This document shows, in pieces, positions 20,274-29,361 of a stretch of 64,000 nt of DNA. Under the pieces are notes generated by a model. That model saw only the letters and a program-made list of their open reading frames with translations, made no database searches and was not told the origin of the DNA. The position numbers and the translations under genes are program-made. Source of the DNA: Rheinheimera sp. SA_1 (GTDB taxonomy: Bacteria > Pseudomonadota > Gammaproteobacteria > Enterobacterales > Alteromonadaceae); NCBI RefSeq assembly GCF_001669775.1, contig NZ_LXWK01000017.1:248001-312000 (forward strand). The letters are read 5' to 3'. The first letter of the stretch is position 1; each line of letters opens with the position of its first letter.

Positions 20274-21104
20274 ATGAAAGCTTTGACCCCGTTCGTTGTA
20301 CTCTCCACTTTGTTATTCTCTGCAGCACCGGCCTTTGCCGCTACTGCCAACGAAGCCGCCATTCAGGCAGCTGTTAATCATCCGGTGCGCAGCGCCGCCA
20401 ATAAAGCCCGCGACGTCCATCGTCACCCGGTCGAAACCTTAAGTTTTTTTGAAGTCACGCCCAAAAGCACTGTGGTTGAAGTGTCCCCTGGCGGTGGCTG
20501 GTACACCGAAATTCTGGCTCCGTTATTAAAAGCCGAAGGCAAATATTACGCCGCACATCAACCTGCTGATGCAACATCCGAATATGCCAAAAAATCACTG
20601 GCCGCTTATCAGGCTAAATTAGCTGCCGATCCGGTATTCAGCAGTGTGACCGTCACTGGTTTTGCTGCTGACAAAGTGTACGCCATCGCCCCTGCCGGTT
20701 CTGCGGATGTGGTGGTGACTTTCCGGAACCTGCACAACTGGTATATGCAAAAAGGCGAAGAAAGTCTGCTGACGGCTTATAAAAGCTTTTACGCAGCGCT
20801 GAAACCAGGTGGTGTGTTAGGTGTGGTTGAACACCGTCTGCCGGAAACGAAAGCAGCTGGCGACTGGACAAAATCTGGTTATATGCCACAAAGTCTGGCT
20901 GTGAAAGTCGCGTTGCAAGCCGGTTTTGTACTGGAAGGCACCAGTGAAGTGAACGCCAATCCAAAAGATACGGCTGATCATCCAAGTGGCGTCTGGACTT
21001 TACCACCATCACTGGCACTGAAAGAAAAAGACAAAGCCAAATATCAGGCGATTGGCGAAAGCGACCGGATGACATTGAAATTCCGTAAGCCAAAAACTGA
21101 ATAG
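20274..21104 (+). CDS. Exported predicted class I SAM-dependent methyltransferase
   Basis: The 276-residue product begins with a clear Sec signal peptide (hydrophobic TPFVVLSTLLFSAAPAFAA), yet the mature part is a class I methyltransferase fold. It has the SAM-binding VVEVSPGGGWYTEILAPLL, the motif II-like ADVVVTFRNLHNW, and post-motif LKPGGVLGVVEHRLP. I recognise it as the COG4798-type predicted methyltransferase group, which has no assigned substrate that I know. A small hairpin (CGCTCTG/CAGAGCG, 20231-20247) lies in its leader. purD follows 42 bp downstream on the same strand. SAM is not known to occur in the periplasm, so the role of the exported protein is open. Confidence 0.85.
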   Translation: MKALTPFVVLSTLLFSAAPAFAATANEAAIQAAVNHPVRSAANKARDVHRHPVETLSFFEVTPKSTVVEVSPGGGWYTEILAPLLKAEGKYYAAHQPADATSEYAKKSLAAYQAKLAADPVFSSVTVTGFAADKVYAIAPAGSADVVVTFRNLHNWYMQKGEESLLTAYKSFYAALKPGGVLGVVEHRLPETKAAGDWTKSGYMPQSLAVKVALQAGFVLEGTSEVNANPKDTADHPSGVWTLPPSLALKEKDKAKYQAIGESDRMTLKFRKPKTE

Positions 21105-21146
21105 CCCGACAGCGCATAAATTGTAACTTAACAAGTGGATCCTTCG

Positions 21147-22436
21147 ATGAAAGTTCTTGTGATAGGCGGCGGTGGCCGCGAACACGCTCTGGCGTGGAAA
21201 GCTGCACAATCGCCTCAGGTCAGTCAGGTGTTCGTGGCGCCGGGTAATGCCGGTACTGCGCTGGAATCCAATCTGCAAAACGTCGCAATTGCGGCGGACG
21301 ATGTGCCGGCGCTGTTAGCGTTTGCGCAGCAAGAGCAGATTGCGCTGACCATTGTTGGCCCAGAAGCGCCATTAGCACGCGGCGTGGTGGATAGTTTCCG
21401 CGCTCAAGGTCTGGCGATTTTTGGCCCAACCAAAGCTGCAGCACAGCTGGAAAGTTCCAAAGCATTCGCCAAAGACTTCCTGGCCCGCCACCAGATCCCA
21501 ACCGCCAGTTACGGCACTTTCAGCGATGTATCCGATGCCAAAACATACGTCGCCGAACAAGGCACACCCATCGTCATCAAGGCCGATGGTTTAGCCGCGG
21601 GTAAAGGCGTGATTATCGCCCAGACCGAAGCTGAAGCATTTGCTGCGATTGAAGATATGTTGTCAGGCAATAAGTTTGGCGACGCCGGCAGCCGTGTCGT
21701 CATCGAAGAGTTTTTAGTCGGCGAAGAAGCGTCCTTTATTGTGATGGTGGATGGTAAAAACGCTTTGGCATTTGCATCTAGCCAGGATCATAAAGCACGC
21801 GACGACGCTGACAAAGGCCCGAACACCGGCGGTATGGGTGCTTATTCTCCGGCTCCGGTGGTAACACAAGCGGTACACGATTGGGTGATGTCACATGTGA
21901 TTTACCCAACGGTAAATGGTATGGCTGCGGAAGGCACTGTTTATACTGGCTTTTTATATGCTGGTTTAATGGTGGCGCCTAACGGCACCTGCAAAGTACT
22001 GGAATTTAATTGCCGTTTCGGCGATCCGGAAACTCAACCCATCATGCTGCGCTTGCAGTCTGATTTGGTGGAACTTTGCCAAAACGCCGTTGATGGTAAG
22101 CTGGACCAAACCCAGATCCAATTCGACAGCCGCGCTGCTGTGGGTGTGGTGTTGGCCGCAGGTGGTTACCCGGATGATTATCGCAAAGGTGATGTCATTT
22201 CAGGTCTGCCACAAGCGGATAACCTGGAAGCCAAAGTGTTTCATGCCGGCACTAAACTTGAAGAAGGCAAAGTGCTGACGGCCGGCGGCCGGGTGCTCTG
22301 CGCCACGGCATTAGGCGCGAATGTCACGGCAGCCCAGCAAGCGGCCTATCAGTTGGTTGACCAGATCCACTGGGATGGTGTTTTTAGTCGTCGTGATATT
22401 GGGTATCGGGCTATTGCGCGTGAGAAGCAAAGCTAG
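21147..22436 (+). CDS. purD: Phosphoribosylamine-glycine ligase
   Basis: PurD (GARS) catalyses the second step of purine synthesis, joining glycine to phosphoribosylamine with ATP. The 429-residue product has the N-terminal MKVLVIGGGGREHALAWKAA and the ATP-grasp core PIVIKADGLAAGKGVIIAQ. It also has PNTGGMGAYSPAPVV and LEFNCRFGDPETQPIM. The ATG at 21147 starts the canonical N terminus. Unusually, purH is not directly upstream; an exported methyltransferase gene takes that place. A hairpin terminator follows. Confidence 0.97.
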   Translation: MKVLVIGGGGREHALAWKAAQSPQVSQVFVAPGNAGTALESNLQNVAIAADDVPALLAFAQQEQIALTIVGPEAPLARGVVDSFRAQGLAIFGPTKAAAQLESSKAFAKDFLARHQIPTASYGTFSDVSDAKTYVAEQGTPIVIKADGLAAGKGVIIAQTEAEAFAAIEDMLSGNKFGDAGSRVVIEEFLVGEEASFIVMVDGKNALAFASSQDHKARDDADKGPNTGGMGAYSPAPVVTQAVHDWVMSHVIYPTVNGMAAEGTVYTGFLYAGLMVAPNGTCKVLEFNCRFGDPETQPIMLRLQSDLVELCQNAVDGKLDQTQIQFDSRAAVGVVLAAGGYPDDYRKGDVISGLPQADNLEAKVFHAGTKLEEGKVLTAGGRVLCATALGANVTAAQQAAYQLVDQIHWDGVFSRRDIGYRAIAREKQS

Positions 22437-22451
22437 TTAACCACCAAAATA

Positions 22452-22486
22452 CTGGCCGGACAATTGCTCCGGCCAGCTTATTTCTA
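22452..22486 (+). terminator. Probable purD terminator
   Basis: CTGGCCGGA (22452-22460) pairs perfectly with TCCGGCCAG (22468-22476), followed by CTTATTTCTA, a moderately T-rich tail. It lies 16 bp past the purD stop. Confidence 0.65.
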
Positions 22487-22584
22487 AGCTGTTCTGCCCC
22501 GCCCCACTTGCCAAAAATCTGAACTTGATTAAGCTGGTTCGCATATTCGCTATTCATTCTTTCTCCTCCGCTCAGGAAAATCCA

Positions 22585-24378
22585 ATGCACACACCAAAAT
22601 TAAGCAAACTGGTTGTCGCCGTTGCTGTTAGTTTATTGTCATGGCAAGTCACCGCGACTTGCAGCACCGACTTTACGCCCATCCAGCAGATCCAGGGCGA
22701 TGGCGCGCAAAGCCCGCTCGCGGGTAAAACCCTGACCACCCAGGGTGTGGTGCTTGGCACTATGTACCCGGGCAGCAAACAACCGTCATTACTAATCCAA
22801 AGCCTGAAGGCGGATAGCAATCCAGCGACTGCTGAAGCTTTAATGATTGCCGACAGTCAGCTCGCAGCGCTTTATCAACCGGGTCAGTTGGTGCAACTGA
22901 CCGGCACCGTGCGTGAACTCGGCAAAATGACCGCGCTGACCAATATCACTGCCAGTGCGGTTTGCGCCGAACAGCAACCTCTGCCAAAACTGCAGCTACA
23001 GCTGCCGGTCAAACAACTCAATGACTGGGAAGCTTTGGAAGGTCAATATTTGGTGTTCCCGCAAACGTTGGTCGTCAACGACAGTTACCCTCTGGCGCGT
23101 TACGGTGAAATTCTGTTGGCTGACAGACGTTTGATGGTCTCAACTGAAGTGAAAAAACCGGGTGCAGAAGCGCAGACTTTTGAAAAACAACAACAGCTGC
23201 ATGAAATTTGGCTGGACGACCACAGCGTCCGGCAAAACCCAGAGCCGATCCCTTTCCCAACCGGTGGTTTATCCGCTGACAAAACAGTGCGGGTTGGCGA
23301 TGAAGTGCGTGGCGTGGAAGGCTTTTTAGTGCAAACCAAAGCCGGTTACCGTTTGTTGCCGACCAAAGCGCCGGCATTTGCCAGCGCCAATCCACGAAGC
23401 AATACGCCAAAAACCAAACCAGATGGCGCGCTGCGTGTCGCCAGTTTTAACGTGTTGAACTTTTTCACTGGCGCCGGGCAAACACCACAATTTCCGACCA
23501 AACGTGGTGCCAGCAACGCCGACGAGCTAGTGCGCCAGCAAGGCAAAATGATCGCAGCGCTAAGTGCGATGGATGCAGATATTATTGGTCTGCTGGAAGT
23601 TGAGAACAACGGCTATGCCACCGACGGCGCTTTAGCCACCATAGTGCGGCTGCTCAATGAAAAACTCGGCAGCACTGTTTTTGCTTTTGTCGAAACTGCT
23701 GACAAACCGGGCACCGATCAAATCAAAGTGGCATTGATTTACCGCATCGCCAGCGTCAAACCTTTAGGACAACCGGCGATGAATATGACCGGGCCTTTTG
23801 TGCGGGGCAGCCGCGCACCACTGGCACAAAGTTTTGTGCATCAGGGTTCGAACACTGAGTTGTTGGTGAGCGTCAATCACTTTAAATCCAAAGGAAGTTG
23901 CCCGAAATTACCTGGTGCCGACAACGATAACAACGATGGTCAGTCATGCTGGAACGCGGCAAGGGTTATCGCCGCCAAAACCCTGGCTAGCTGGCTCGCC
24001 ACGCAGCCAACCGGACAAAAAGCGACCCATCAGCTGGTGATTGGTGATTTAAATGCTTATCGGTTGGAAGATCCGGTCACCACGCTGGAACAAGCTGGTT
24101 GGCAGCATTTGCCAGGTGCCACGTTAGACAAAAACGGCGCAGTGCATTGGTCTTATGTCTACAAAGGTCGCTCAGGCAGTCTTGATCACGCGTTAGCGAC
24201 CAAAACGCTGGCGGAAAAACTGGTGCAGTTTGAACACTGGCATATCAACGCCGATGAACCGGCGGTGCTGGATTACAACACCGAGCACAAATCAAAAAAC
24301 CAGCTGAAAAACTTGTATGCACCAACGCCGTTCCGATCTTCAGATCATGATCCGCTGGTGATGGATTTTAAGTTTTAA
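22585..24378 (+). CDS. ExeM/Xds-type extracellular nuclease
   Basis: The 597-residue product has a Sec signal (PKLSKLVVAVAVSLLSWQVTA) and an N-terminal OB-fold region (about 30-130, with LTTQGVVLGTMYPGSKQPSL). A C-terminal endonuclease/exonuclease/phosphatase domain follows from about residue 285. Diagnostic blocks are LRVASFNVLNFFTGAGQTP, IGLLEVENNGYATDGA, LVSVNHFKSKGSCP, HQLVIGDLNAYRLEDP and the final SSDHDPLVMDF. Relatives in Shewanella (ExeM) and Vibrio (Xds) are secreted DNases used in biofilm dispersal and DNA feeding. No C-terminal membrane anchor is seen. The ATG at 22585 has AGGA seven bases upstream. Confidence 0.9.
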   Translation: MHTPKLSKLVVAVAVSLLSWQVTATCSTDFTPIQQIQGDGAQSPLAGKTLTTQGVVLGTMYPGSKQPSLLIQSLKADSNPATAEALMIADSQLAALYQPGQLVQLTGTVRELGKMTALTNITASAVCAEQQPLPKLQLQLPVKQLNDWEALEGQYLVFPQTLVVNDSYPLARYGEILLADRRLMVSTEVKKPGAEAQTFEKQQQLHEIWLDDHSVRQNPEPIPFPTGGLSADKTVRVGDEVRGVEGFLVQTKAGYRLLPTKAPAFASANPRSNTPKTKPDGALRVASFNVLNFFTGAGQTPQFPTKRGASNADELVRQQGKMIAALSAMDADIIGLLEVENNGYATDGALATIVRLLNEKLGSTVFAFVETADKPGTDQIKVALIYRIASVKPLGQPAMNMTGPFVRGSRAPLAQSFVHQGSNTELLVSVNHFKSKGSCPKLPGADNDNNDGQSCWNAARVIAAKTLASWLATQPTGQKATHQLVIGDLNAYRLEDPVTTLEQAGWQHLPGATLDKNGAVHWSYVYKGRSGSLDHALATKTLAEKLVQFEHWHINADEPAVLDYNTEHKSKNQLKNLYAPTPFRSSDHDPLVMDFKF

Positions 24379-24409
24379 ATTCAGTAATTTAATAAGACTG
24401 TAGGGCAGA

Positions 24410-24492
24410 TAAGCGAAGTGCCATCTGCCACTCCCCTCATAATATTGCAATCTTGCGCACAATGGTGGATGGCGCTGCACTTATCCACCCTA
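24410..24492. repeat. Pair of inverted REP-like elements
   Basis: A forward unit (24410-24439, starting GTAGGGCAGATAAGCGAAGT and ending CCATCTGCC) faces an inverted unit (24464-24492, GGTGGATGGCG…ATCCACCCTA). The GTAGGGTGGATAAGCG…CCATCCACC type is a known REP family in several gammaproteobacteria. The pair lies between convergent genes (exeM-type nuclease and MAPEG) and could stop transcripts from both sides. Confidence 0.75.
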
Positions 24493-24532
24493 GCGTGCTT
24501 TGGTTATAACAACGGGTTCTAACCGATAAGCT

Positions 24533-24931
24533 TTAACCACTCACCGTCAAAATCGCCCGCACCATCATTGTCACAAGGCAACCAATGCCAACACCCCAAA
24601 CAATCGAACGCAACAACGCTTTATCTATTAAATACAACAAGATGTACCCAACACGGCAAACCACAAACCCCCAAGCCAAGCCCTGCATGGTACTGTCATA
24701 ATTACCGGCAATCACACAACTGAGTAAGGCTGCCAGAAACAGCTGCAACGCCTCAAAGCTGTTGTAATGCGCGGCAGTAGCACGTTGGCCCAGCCCTTCC
24801 AATTTCGCCTGCTGCGCCCGCGGATGGTGATTGTCATATCCTCCCAACTGATGCATGGCTTTGGCGACCGGAATTTTTGCCAGATAAGGCAACAAAGCAA
24901 CTACTAATAATGCCAGTAATAACTCGCTCAT
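24533..24931 (-). CDS. MAPEG-family inner-membrane protein
   Basis: The 132-residue product has four hydrophobic segments and the MAPEG signature around LEGLGQRATAAHYNSFEALQ followed by FVVCRVGYILLYLID. MAPEG proteins include glutathione transferases and eicosanoid enzymes; bacterial members of this short type are mostly uncharacterised. Its ATG (24929-24931) overlaps the stop of the upstream beta-propeller gene by four bases (ATGA), suggesting coupled translation. No substrate can be inferred. Confidence 0.85.
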   Translation of the reverse strand: MSELLLALLVVALLPYLAKIPVAKAMHQLGGYDNHHPRAQQAKLEGLGQRATAAHYNSFEALQLFLAALLSCVIAGNYDSTMQGLAWGFVVCRVGYILLYLIDKALLRSIVWGVGIGCLVTMMVRAILTVSG

Positions 24932-25902
24932 GGTTTCACCGCTGCAGGCTGACAGACAAAGGCCAGCTGTTTTTGATCAATGCTGAAGCTAAAACGGCTG
25001 ACGCTGCCGTCACAGTGATCGCTTAATTCCAGCCAGCGCTGCCAGCGTTTGTCACCAGGTTGCCAGCTGAGAAGCTTTTGTCCGGCGGAAGCTATCAACA
25101 AATCCCGGTTCCACCAGCGAAAATCTTGCGCAGTTTCCGGCAATAACACCAGCTGTGCGCTCTGCTGCATATTCTGCGTTTCGTACATTTTAAGAGCTAA
25201 GCGCTTATCATTACGTTCACTGAAATACCCTTCATTGGTGCCAGGACGCCAGGCCAAACCACGGCCGATATTACGCGCCAAAGTGGTGAGTTCACCGTTG
25301 CTGTTACGATAGGCAATCTGATGATCAGCTTCATCTTTTCCAAGAATAAACAGCAATACATCATCAGCCGGCCCCCAGGCGTGATAGCCCACGCCAACCA
25401 CTTCGGGCAACATCACCGCCGGCTCGCCGGTCACTGGTAACCGCCACAGCCGTTGTTTGCCATCGGCTTCCACCACGACAGCCGACAACGCCTGATCGGC
25501 CGGCAGTACCGTTGGCGAATACTCGCTTAAGGCTGTGCTTTGAAACAAATCGAGAGTGCCGCTTTTAATATCATACCGGGCGATGTCCATCTGACTTTTC
25601 TCACCACTGCCCTGCTGCGAGGTGAAATACAGCTGGGTGCCGGTCAGATTAAAGGCCGGCTGATTGTGATAACCGGTGTTGGCATTTACTTTTTTGACGT
25701 TAGAAATTTTGCCATCCAGTAAGTCAGCCAGAAATACATCATAAGCCGGGACTGCGGCCGGAGCAGGCGCCTGAGTTGCTGCTGTCGCCGCGACCTTGGC
25801 TTTTGGTGCACTGGCGGTGTTCGCCGTGGCTGTCTGGGCGCAAGCATTACTGCACAAAGCGGCAGCTAAAATAAATACAGAACAATAAGTTAAAGCTGAC
25901 AT
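24928..25902 (-). CDS. Exported TolB/WD40-like beta-propeller protein
   Basis: The 324-residue product has a signal peptide (MSALTYCSVFILAAALCSNA then CAQ) and an Ala/Thr-rich linker. Propeller blades follow, with recurring aromatic and YFTSQ/IARYD sheets such as TGTQLYFTSQQGSGEKSQMD, RLWRLPVTGE and EGYFSERNDKRLALKMY. Similar proteins are annotated as TolB-like or PD40-repeat proteins, without known function. The sequence LCSNAC could be a weak lipobox. An upstream ATG at 25938 would precede the signal peptide and is less likely. It is coupled to the MAPEG gene. Confidence 0.75.
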   Translation of the reverse strand: MSALTYCSVFILAAALCSNACAQTATANTASAPKAKVAATAATQAPAPAAVPAYDVFLADLLDGKISNVKKVNANTGYHNQPAFNLTGTQLYFTSQQGSGEKSQMDIARYDIKSGTLDLFQSTALSEYSPTVLPADQALSAVVVEADGKQRLWRLPVTGEPAVMLPEVVGVGYHAWGPADDVLLFILGKDEADHQIAYRNSNGELTTLARNIGRGLAWRPGTNEGYFSERNDKRLALKMYETQNMQQSAQLVLLPETAQDFRWWNRDLLIASAGQKLLSWQPGDKRWQRWLELSDHCDGSVSRFSFSIDQKQLAFVCQPAAVKP

Positions 25903-26009
25903 CTGACATCCTATCCAATGAGCCGGTGGCAACACCACCGAAAAGCGGTTGCGGAACTTTCACTTTATCCTTTATGGTAGGTTCAGGGCAATTATAGATA
26001 AGAGTAAAA

Positions 26010-26903
26010 ATGTCAGATAAAAATCCAATTATTGCCGTGACCGGTTCCAGTGGTGCTGGCACCAGCACCACTACAAATTCTTTTTCACATATTTTCAGAA
26101 GCTTAGGCATCGATGCTGCTTTGGTCGAAGGGGATTGTTTTCACCGTTTCAGTCGTCCGGAAATGGATGTGGCTGTTCGAAAAGCCAAAGAACAAGGCAA
26201 ATACATCAGCTATTTTGGCGCTGAGGCCAATGATTTCGGCGCCCTTGAAAATTGCTTCGCGCATTATGCTGAGCATGGTATTTCCAAAGTCCGCCGTTAT
26301 TTGCATACCTTCGACGAAGCCGTGCCTTATAACCAACTGCCGGGCACTTTTACGCCATGGCAAGATTTACGGCCGGATACCGATTTATTGTTTTATGAAG
26401 GTTTGCACGGTGGCGTGGTCACCGAAGACAATAATGTGGCGCAACATGTCGATTTATTGATTGGCATGGTGCCCATTGTGAACTTAGAGTGGATCCAGAA
26501 AATCATCCGCGACACTTCCGAACGTGGCCATTCGCGCGAAGCGGTACAAGCCAGTATCGTGCGTAGCATGGATGATTACATTAACCACATTACGCCGCAG
26601 TTTTCCCGTACCCATATCAACTTCCAGAGGGTGCCGACAGTGGATACGTCGAACCCGTTCAGCGCTAAGGATATTCCGTCGTTGGATGAGAGCTTTGTGG
26701 TCATTCGCTTTCGCGGCATTAAACACGTCGATTTCCCGTATTACCTGCAAATGATCAACGGCTCTTTTATGTCGCGGGTCAATACGCTGGTGGTGCCGGG
26801 CGGCAAGATGGGATTGGCGATGGAGTTGATCTTAACGCCACTCATAGAAGAATTGATGCTGAAACGCCGCCAGGCGCGTGGGCAGATTAACTGGCTTGAA
26901 TAA
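26010..26903 (+). CDS. prkB: Phosphoribulokinase-like protein PrkB
   Basis: The 297-residue product belongs to the PRK/uridine kinase P-loop family. The Walker A motif is in AVTGSSGAGTSTTT, and family sequences include VEGDCFHRFSRPEMD, YFGAEANDFGALE and LLFYEGLHGGVVTEDNN. It corresponds to E. coli PrkB (YhfU-neighbour group), not to the Calvin-cycle enzyme; no other carbon-fixation gene is nearby. The substrate in heterotrophs is unsettled. A long perfect palindrome follows four bases after the stop, separating it from the convergent tdh. Confidence 0.92.
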   Translation: MSDKNPIIAVTGSSGAGTSTTTNSFSHIFRSLGIDAALVEGDCFHRFSRPEMDVAVRKAKEQGKYISYFGAEANDFGALENCFAHYAEHGISKVRRYLHTFDEAVPYNQLPGTFTPWQDLRPDTDLLFYEGLHGGVVTEDNNVAQHVDLLIGMVPIVNLEWIQKIIRDTSERGHSREAVQASIVRSMDDYINHITPQFSRTHINFQRVPTVDTSNPFSAKDIPSLDESFVVIRFRGIKHVDFPYYLQMINGSFMSRVNTLVVPGGKMGLAMELILTPLIEELMLKRRQARGQINWLE

Positions 26904-26906
26904 CAA

Positions 26907-26975
26907 TTAACATTTGGGGTCAGAGTCAATTGTTAACAGATTTCTGTTAACAATTGACTCTGACCCCGATGTTAA
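26907..26975. repeat. Near-perfect 69 bp palindrome (REP-like, GGGGTCAGAGTCAATTG type)
   Basis: A 25-base arm at 26916-26940 (starts GGGGTCAGAGTCAATTG, ends TTAACAGA) is exactly complementary to 26943-26967 with only TT between. Outer arms TTAACAT (26907-26913) and ATGTTAA (26969-26975) extend it. The ACTCTGACCCC end is, from memory, common in palindromes near IS200-like/RAYT transposases, but none is present here. It sits between the stops of prkB and tdh and could also act as a terminator on both sides. Confidence 0.8.
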
Positions 26976-26977
26976 CA

Positions 26978-28003
26978 TTATGCCCAGTTCAGGATCACTT
27001 TACCTGATTGCCCCGAACACATAATTTCAAAACCCTGCTGGAAATCGGCCATTGGCATTTCGTGGGTGATGATTGGAGTTAAATCCAAGCCTGACTGAAT
27101 GAGACTGGCCATTTTGTACCAGGTTTCGAACATCTCACGGCCGTAAATGCCTTTGATGACTAAACCTTTAAAAATGACTTTGTTCCAGTCCACCGCCATG
27201 TCTGATGGCGGAATACCGAGCATGGCAATTTTACCGCCGTGATTCATAGTATCCAACATTAACCGGAAAGCTGAAGGTACACCGGACATTTCCAGACCAA
27301 CGTCAAAACCTTCGGTCATGCCAAGCTCTGCCATCACGGTTTTTAAATCTTCTTTACTAACATCAACCGCACGGGTAGCGCCCATTTTTTTCGCCAGTTC
27401 CAGTCGGAACGGGTTCACATCCGTGATCACCACATGGCGGGCACCAACATGTCGAGCGACCGCTGCGGCCATAATGCCGATCGGGCCAGCGCCGCTGATC
27501 AGTACATCTTCGCCCACTAAATCAAACGACAGCGCCGTATGCACTGCATTGCCGAACGGGTCAAAAATAGCAGCGATGCTGTCTGGAATATTGTCCGGAA
27601 TCTTAAATACGTTAAAGGCCGGGATCACCAGATATTCGGCAAAACTGCCCTGCCGATTCACGCCTACGCCAATGGTATTGCGACATAAATGCACCCGACC
27701 GGCGCGGCAGTTGCGGCAATGACCACAAACTAAATGGCCTTCACCGGAAACCCTGTCGCCCAGCACAAAACCACGTACTTCTGAACCCATGCCAACCACT
27801 TCGCCAACATATTCATGGCCAACCACCATACCGTGCGGAATGGTGTTTTGCGCCCATTCGTCCCATTTAAAAATATGGACGTCGGTGCCACAAATGGCAG
27901 TTTTGCGGATTTTAATCAACACATCGTTCGGGCCAACTTCGGGCATCGGCACTTCAGTTTGCCAAATCCCCGGTTCTGCTTTTAATTTCGCTAATGCTTT
28001 CAT
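26978..28003 (-). CDS. tdh: L-threonine 3-dehydrogenase
   Basis: Tdh oxidises L-threonine to 2-amino-3-ketobutyrate with NAD+. The 341-residue product is a zinc-dependent medium-chain dehydrogenase. The catalytic zinc region is [17 protein letters not shown] with [10 protein letters not shown], the structural zinc cysteines are in [15 protein letters not shown], and the NAD-binding loop is [18 protein letters not shown]. It lies 9 bp after kbl and has the Shine-Dalgarno GAGG. The two enzymes turn threonine into glycine and acetyl-CoA. Confidence 0.98.
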   Translation of the reverse strand: MKALAKLKAEPGIWQTEVPMPEVGPNDVLIKIRKTAICGTDVHIFKWDEWAQNTIPHGMVVGHEYVGEVVGMGSEVRGFVLGDRVSGEGHLVCGHCRNCRAGRVHLCRNTIGVGVNRQGSFAEYLVIPAFNVFKIPDNIPDSIAAIFDPFGNAVHTALSFDLVGEDVLISGAGPIGIMAAAVARHVGARHVVITDVNPFRLELAKKMGATRAVDVSKEDLKTVMAELGMTEGFDVGLEMSGVPSAFRLMLDTMNHGGKIAMLGIPPSDMAVDWNKVIFKGLVIKGIYGREMFETWYKMASLIQSGLDLTPIITHEMPMADFQQGFEIMCSGQSGKVILNWA

Positions 28004-28012
28004 GCTGTTACC

Positions 28013-29209
28013 TCAGGCGATAACGCCCATATCTTTACCAATCCGAATAAAAGCGTCGATGGCTTTATCCAGCTGTGCTTTGCTGTGTGCAGCAGAAATC
28101 TGAGTGCGAATACGCGCCTGACCTTTTGGCACCACCGGGAACGAGAACCCGACCACATAAATGCCTTGCTCCAGCATGCGGCGGGCAAATTCTGAGGCCA
28201 CTTTGGCATCGCCCAGCATCACCGGAATAATGGCGTGATCTTTACCGGCCAGAGTAAAACCGGCAGCCGACATTTTTTCACGGAAGTACGCTGCGTTATC
28301 CCACAGCTTAGCGCGTAGATCATCACCTTGCGCCAGCATTTCCAGCACTTTAATCGACGCCGTGACAATCGAAGGTGCCAGACTGTTCGAAAACAAATAA
28401 GGGCGTGAGCGCTGACGCAGCCACTCAATCACTTCTTTTTTACCTGAAGTATAACCACCAGAGGCGCCGCCTAAAGCTTTGCCGAGGGTGCCGGTAATGA
28501 TGTCAACGCGGTCTAATACATCGCAATACTCGTGGGTGCCACGACCATTTTTACCCACAAAACCAACGGCATGGCTATCATCAACCATCACCAGCGCGTT
28601 GTATTTATCAGCTAGATCGCAAACCGATTTTAAGTCTGCAATCACCCCATCCATTGAAAACACACCGTCGGTGGCAATCAATTTATAACGGGCGCCATCG
28701 GCATCGGCTTGTTGTAATTGAGCTTCCAGTTCGGCCATGTTGTTGTTGGCGTAACGGTATCGTTTGGCTTTACACAAGCGCACGCCATCTATAATGGAGG
28801 CGTGATTCAGCGCATCAGAAATCACCGCATCTTCTGCACCTAAAATGGTTTCAAACAAACCACCGTTAGCGTCAAAACAGCTGGAATAAAGAATGGTATC
28901 TTCGGTGCCTAAAAATTCACTGATTTTTGCTTCGAGTTGTTTGTGAATGTCCTGAGTACCGCAGATAAACCGCACCGAAGCGACGCCAAAGCCATGGCTG
29001 TCGAGACCTTGTTGCGCGGCCTGAATTAACTCTTTGGAGTTAGCCAGACCTAAGTAGTTGTTAGCGCAGAAGTTTAAAACTTGCTGACCACCAACTGTGA
29101 CGTCGGAAAATTGTTGTGAAGTGATAATACGTTCGGCTTTGTATAAACCTTCGTTTTTCACATCATCGATTTGTTGTTGGATATGGGTAAGGAAAGAGGT
29201 GGTACTCAT
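28013..29209 (-). CDS. kbl: 2-amino-3-ketobutyrate CoA ligase
   Basis: Kbl cleaves 2-amino-3-ketobutyrate with CoA to glycine and acetyl-CoA, the step after Tdh. The 398-residue product is an alpha-oxoamine synthase. The PLP lysine is in [19 protein letters not shown], with [16 protein letters not shown] and [17 protein letters not shown]. The start has a strong AGGAGG sequence. It is first in a kbl-tdh operon, the standard arrangement. The 152 bp upstream to the TetR gene should hold the promoter; I see no clear box. Confidence 0.98.
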   Translation of the reverse strand: MSTTSFLTHIQQQIDDVKNEGLYKAERIITSQQFSDVTVGGQQVLNFCANNYLGLANSKELIQAAQQGLDSHGFGVASVRFICGTQDIHKQLEAKISEFLGTEDTILYSSCFDANGGLFETILGAEDAVISDALNHASIIDGVRLCKAKRYRYANNNMAELEAQLQQADADGARYKLIATDGVFSMDGVIADLKSVCDLADKYNALVMVDDSHAVGFVGKNGRGTHEYCDVLDRVDIITGTLGKALGGASGGYTSGKKEVIEWLRQRSRPYLFSNSLAPSIVTASIKVLEMLAQGDDLRAKLWDNAAYFREKMSAAGFTLAGKDHAIIPVMLGDAKVASEFARRMLEQGIYVVGFSFPVVPKGQARIRTQISAAHSKAQLDKAIDAFIRIGKDMGVIA

Positions 29210-29361
29210 AAAGCCTCCTGTAGGGGGTTAAGGCTATCAAATAAAAACGCGGCCATTGTAATGGTGAAAGGGATTGAAAGCAGCGCTTTTTTTCGGCTTT
29301 GCGGTAGATAAACCAGATGGTCAGAGCAGCGCCAAGAGTGTCAGGCGCTGCGTTTGATCGT

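Noticed and set aside
20653-21207. 184-codon open frame antisense to the exported methyltransferase gene
   Set aside because: No motif, crosses the methyltransferase-purD gap, and lacks a ribosome site.
26010-26903. PrkB as evidence for CO2 fixation
   Set aside because: It belongs to the heterotroph PrkB group, and no RuBisCO or other Calvin-cycle gene is in the window.
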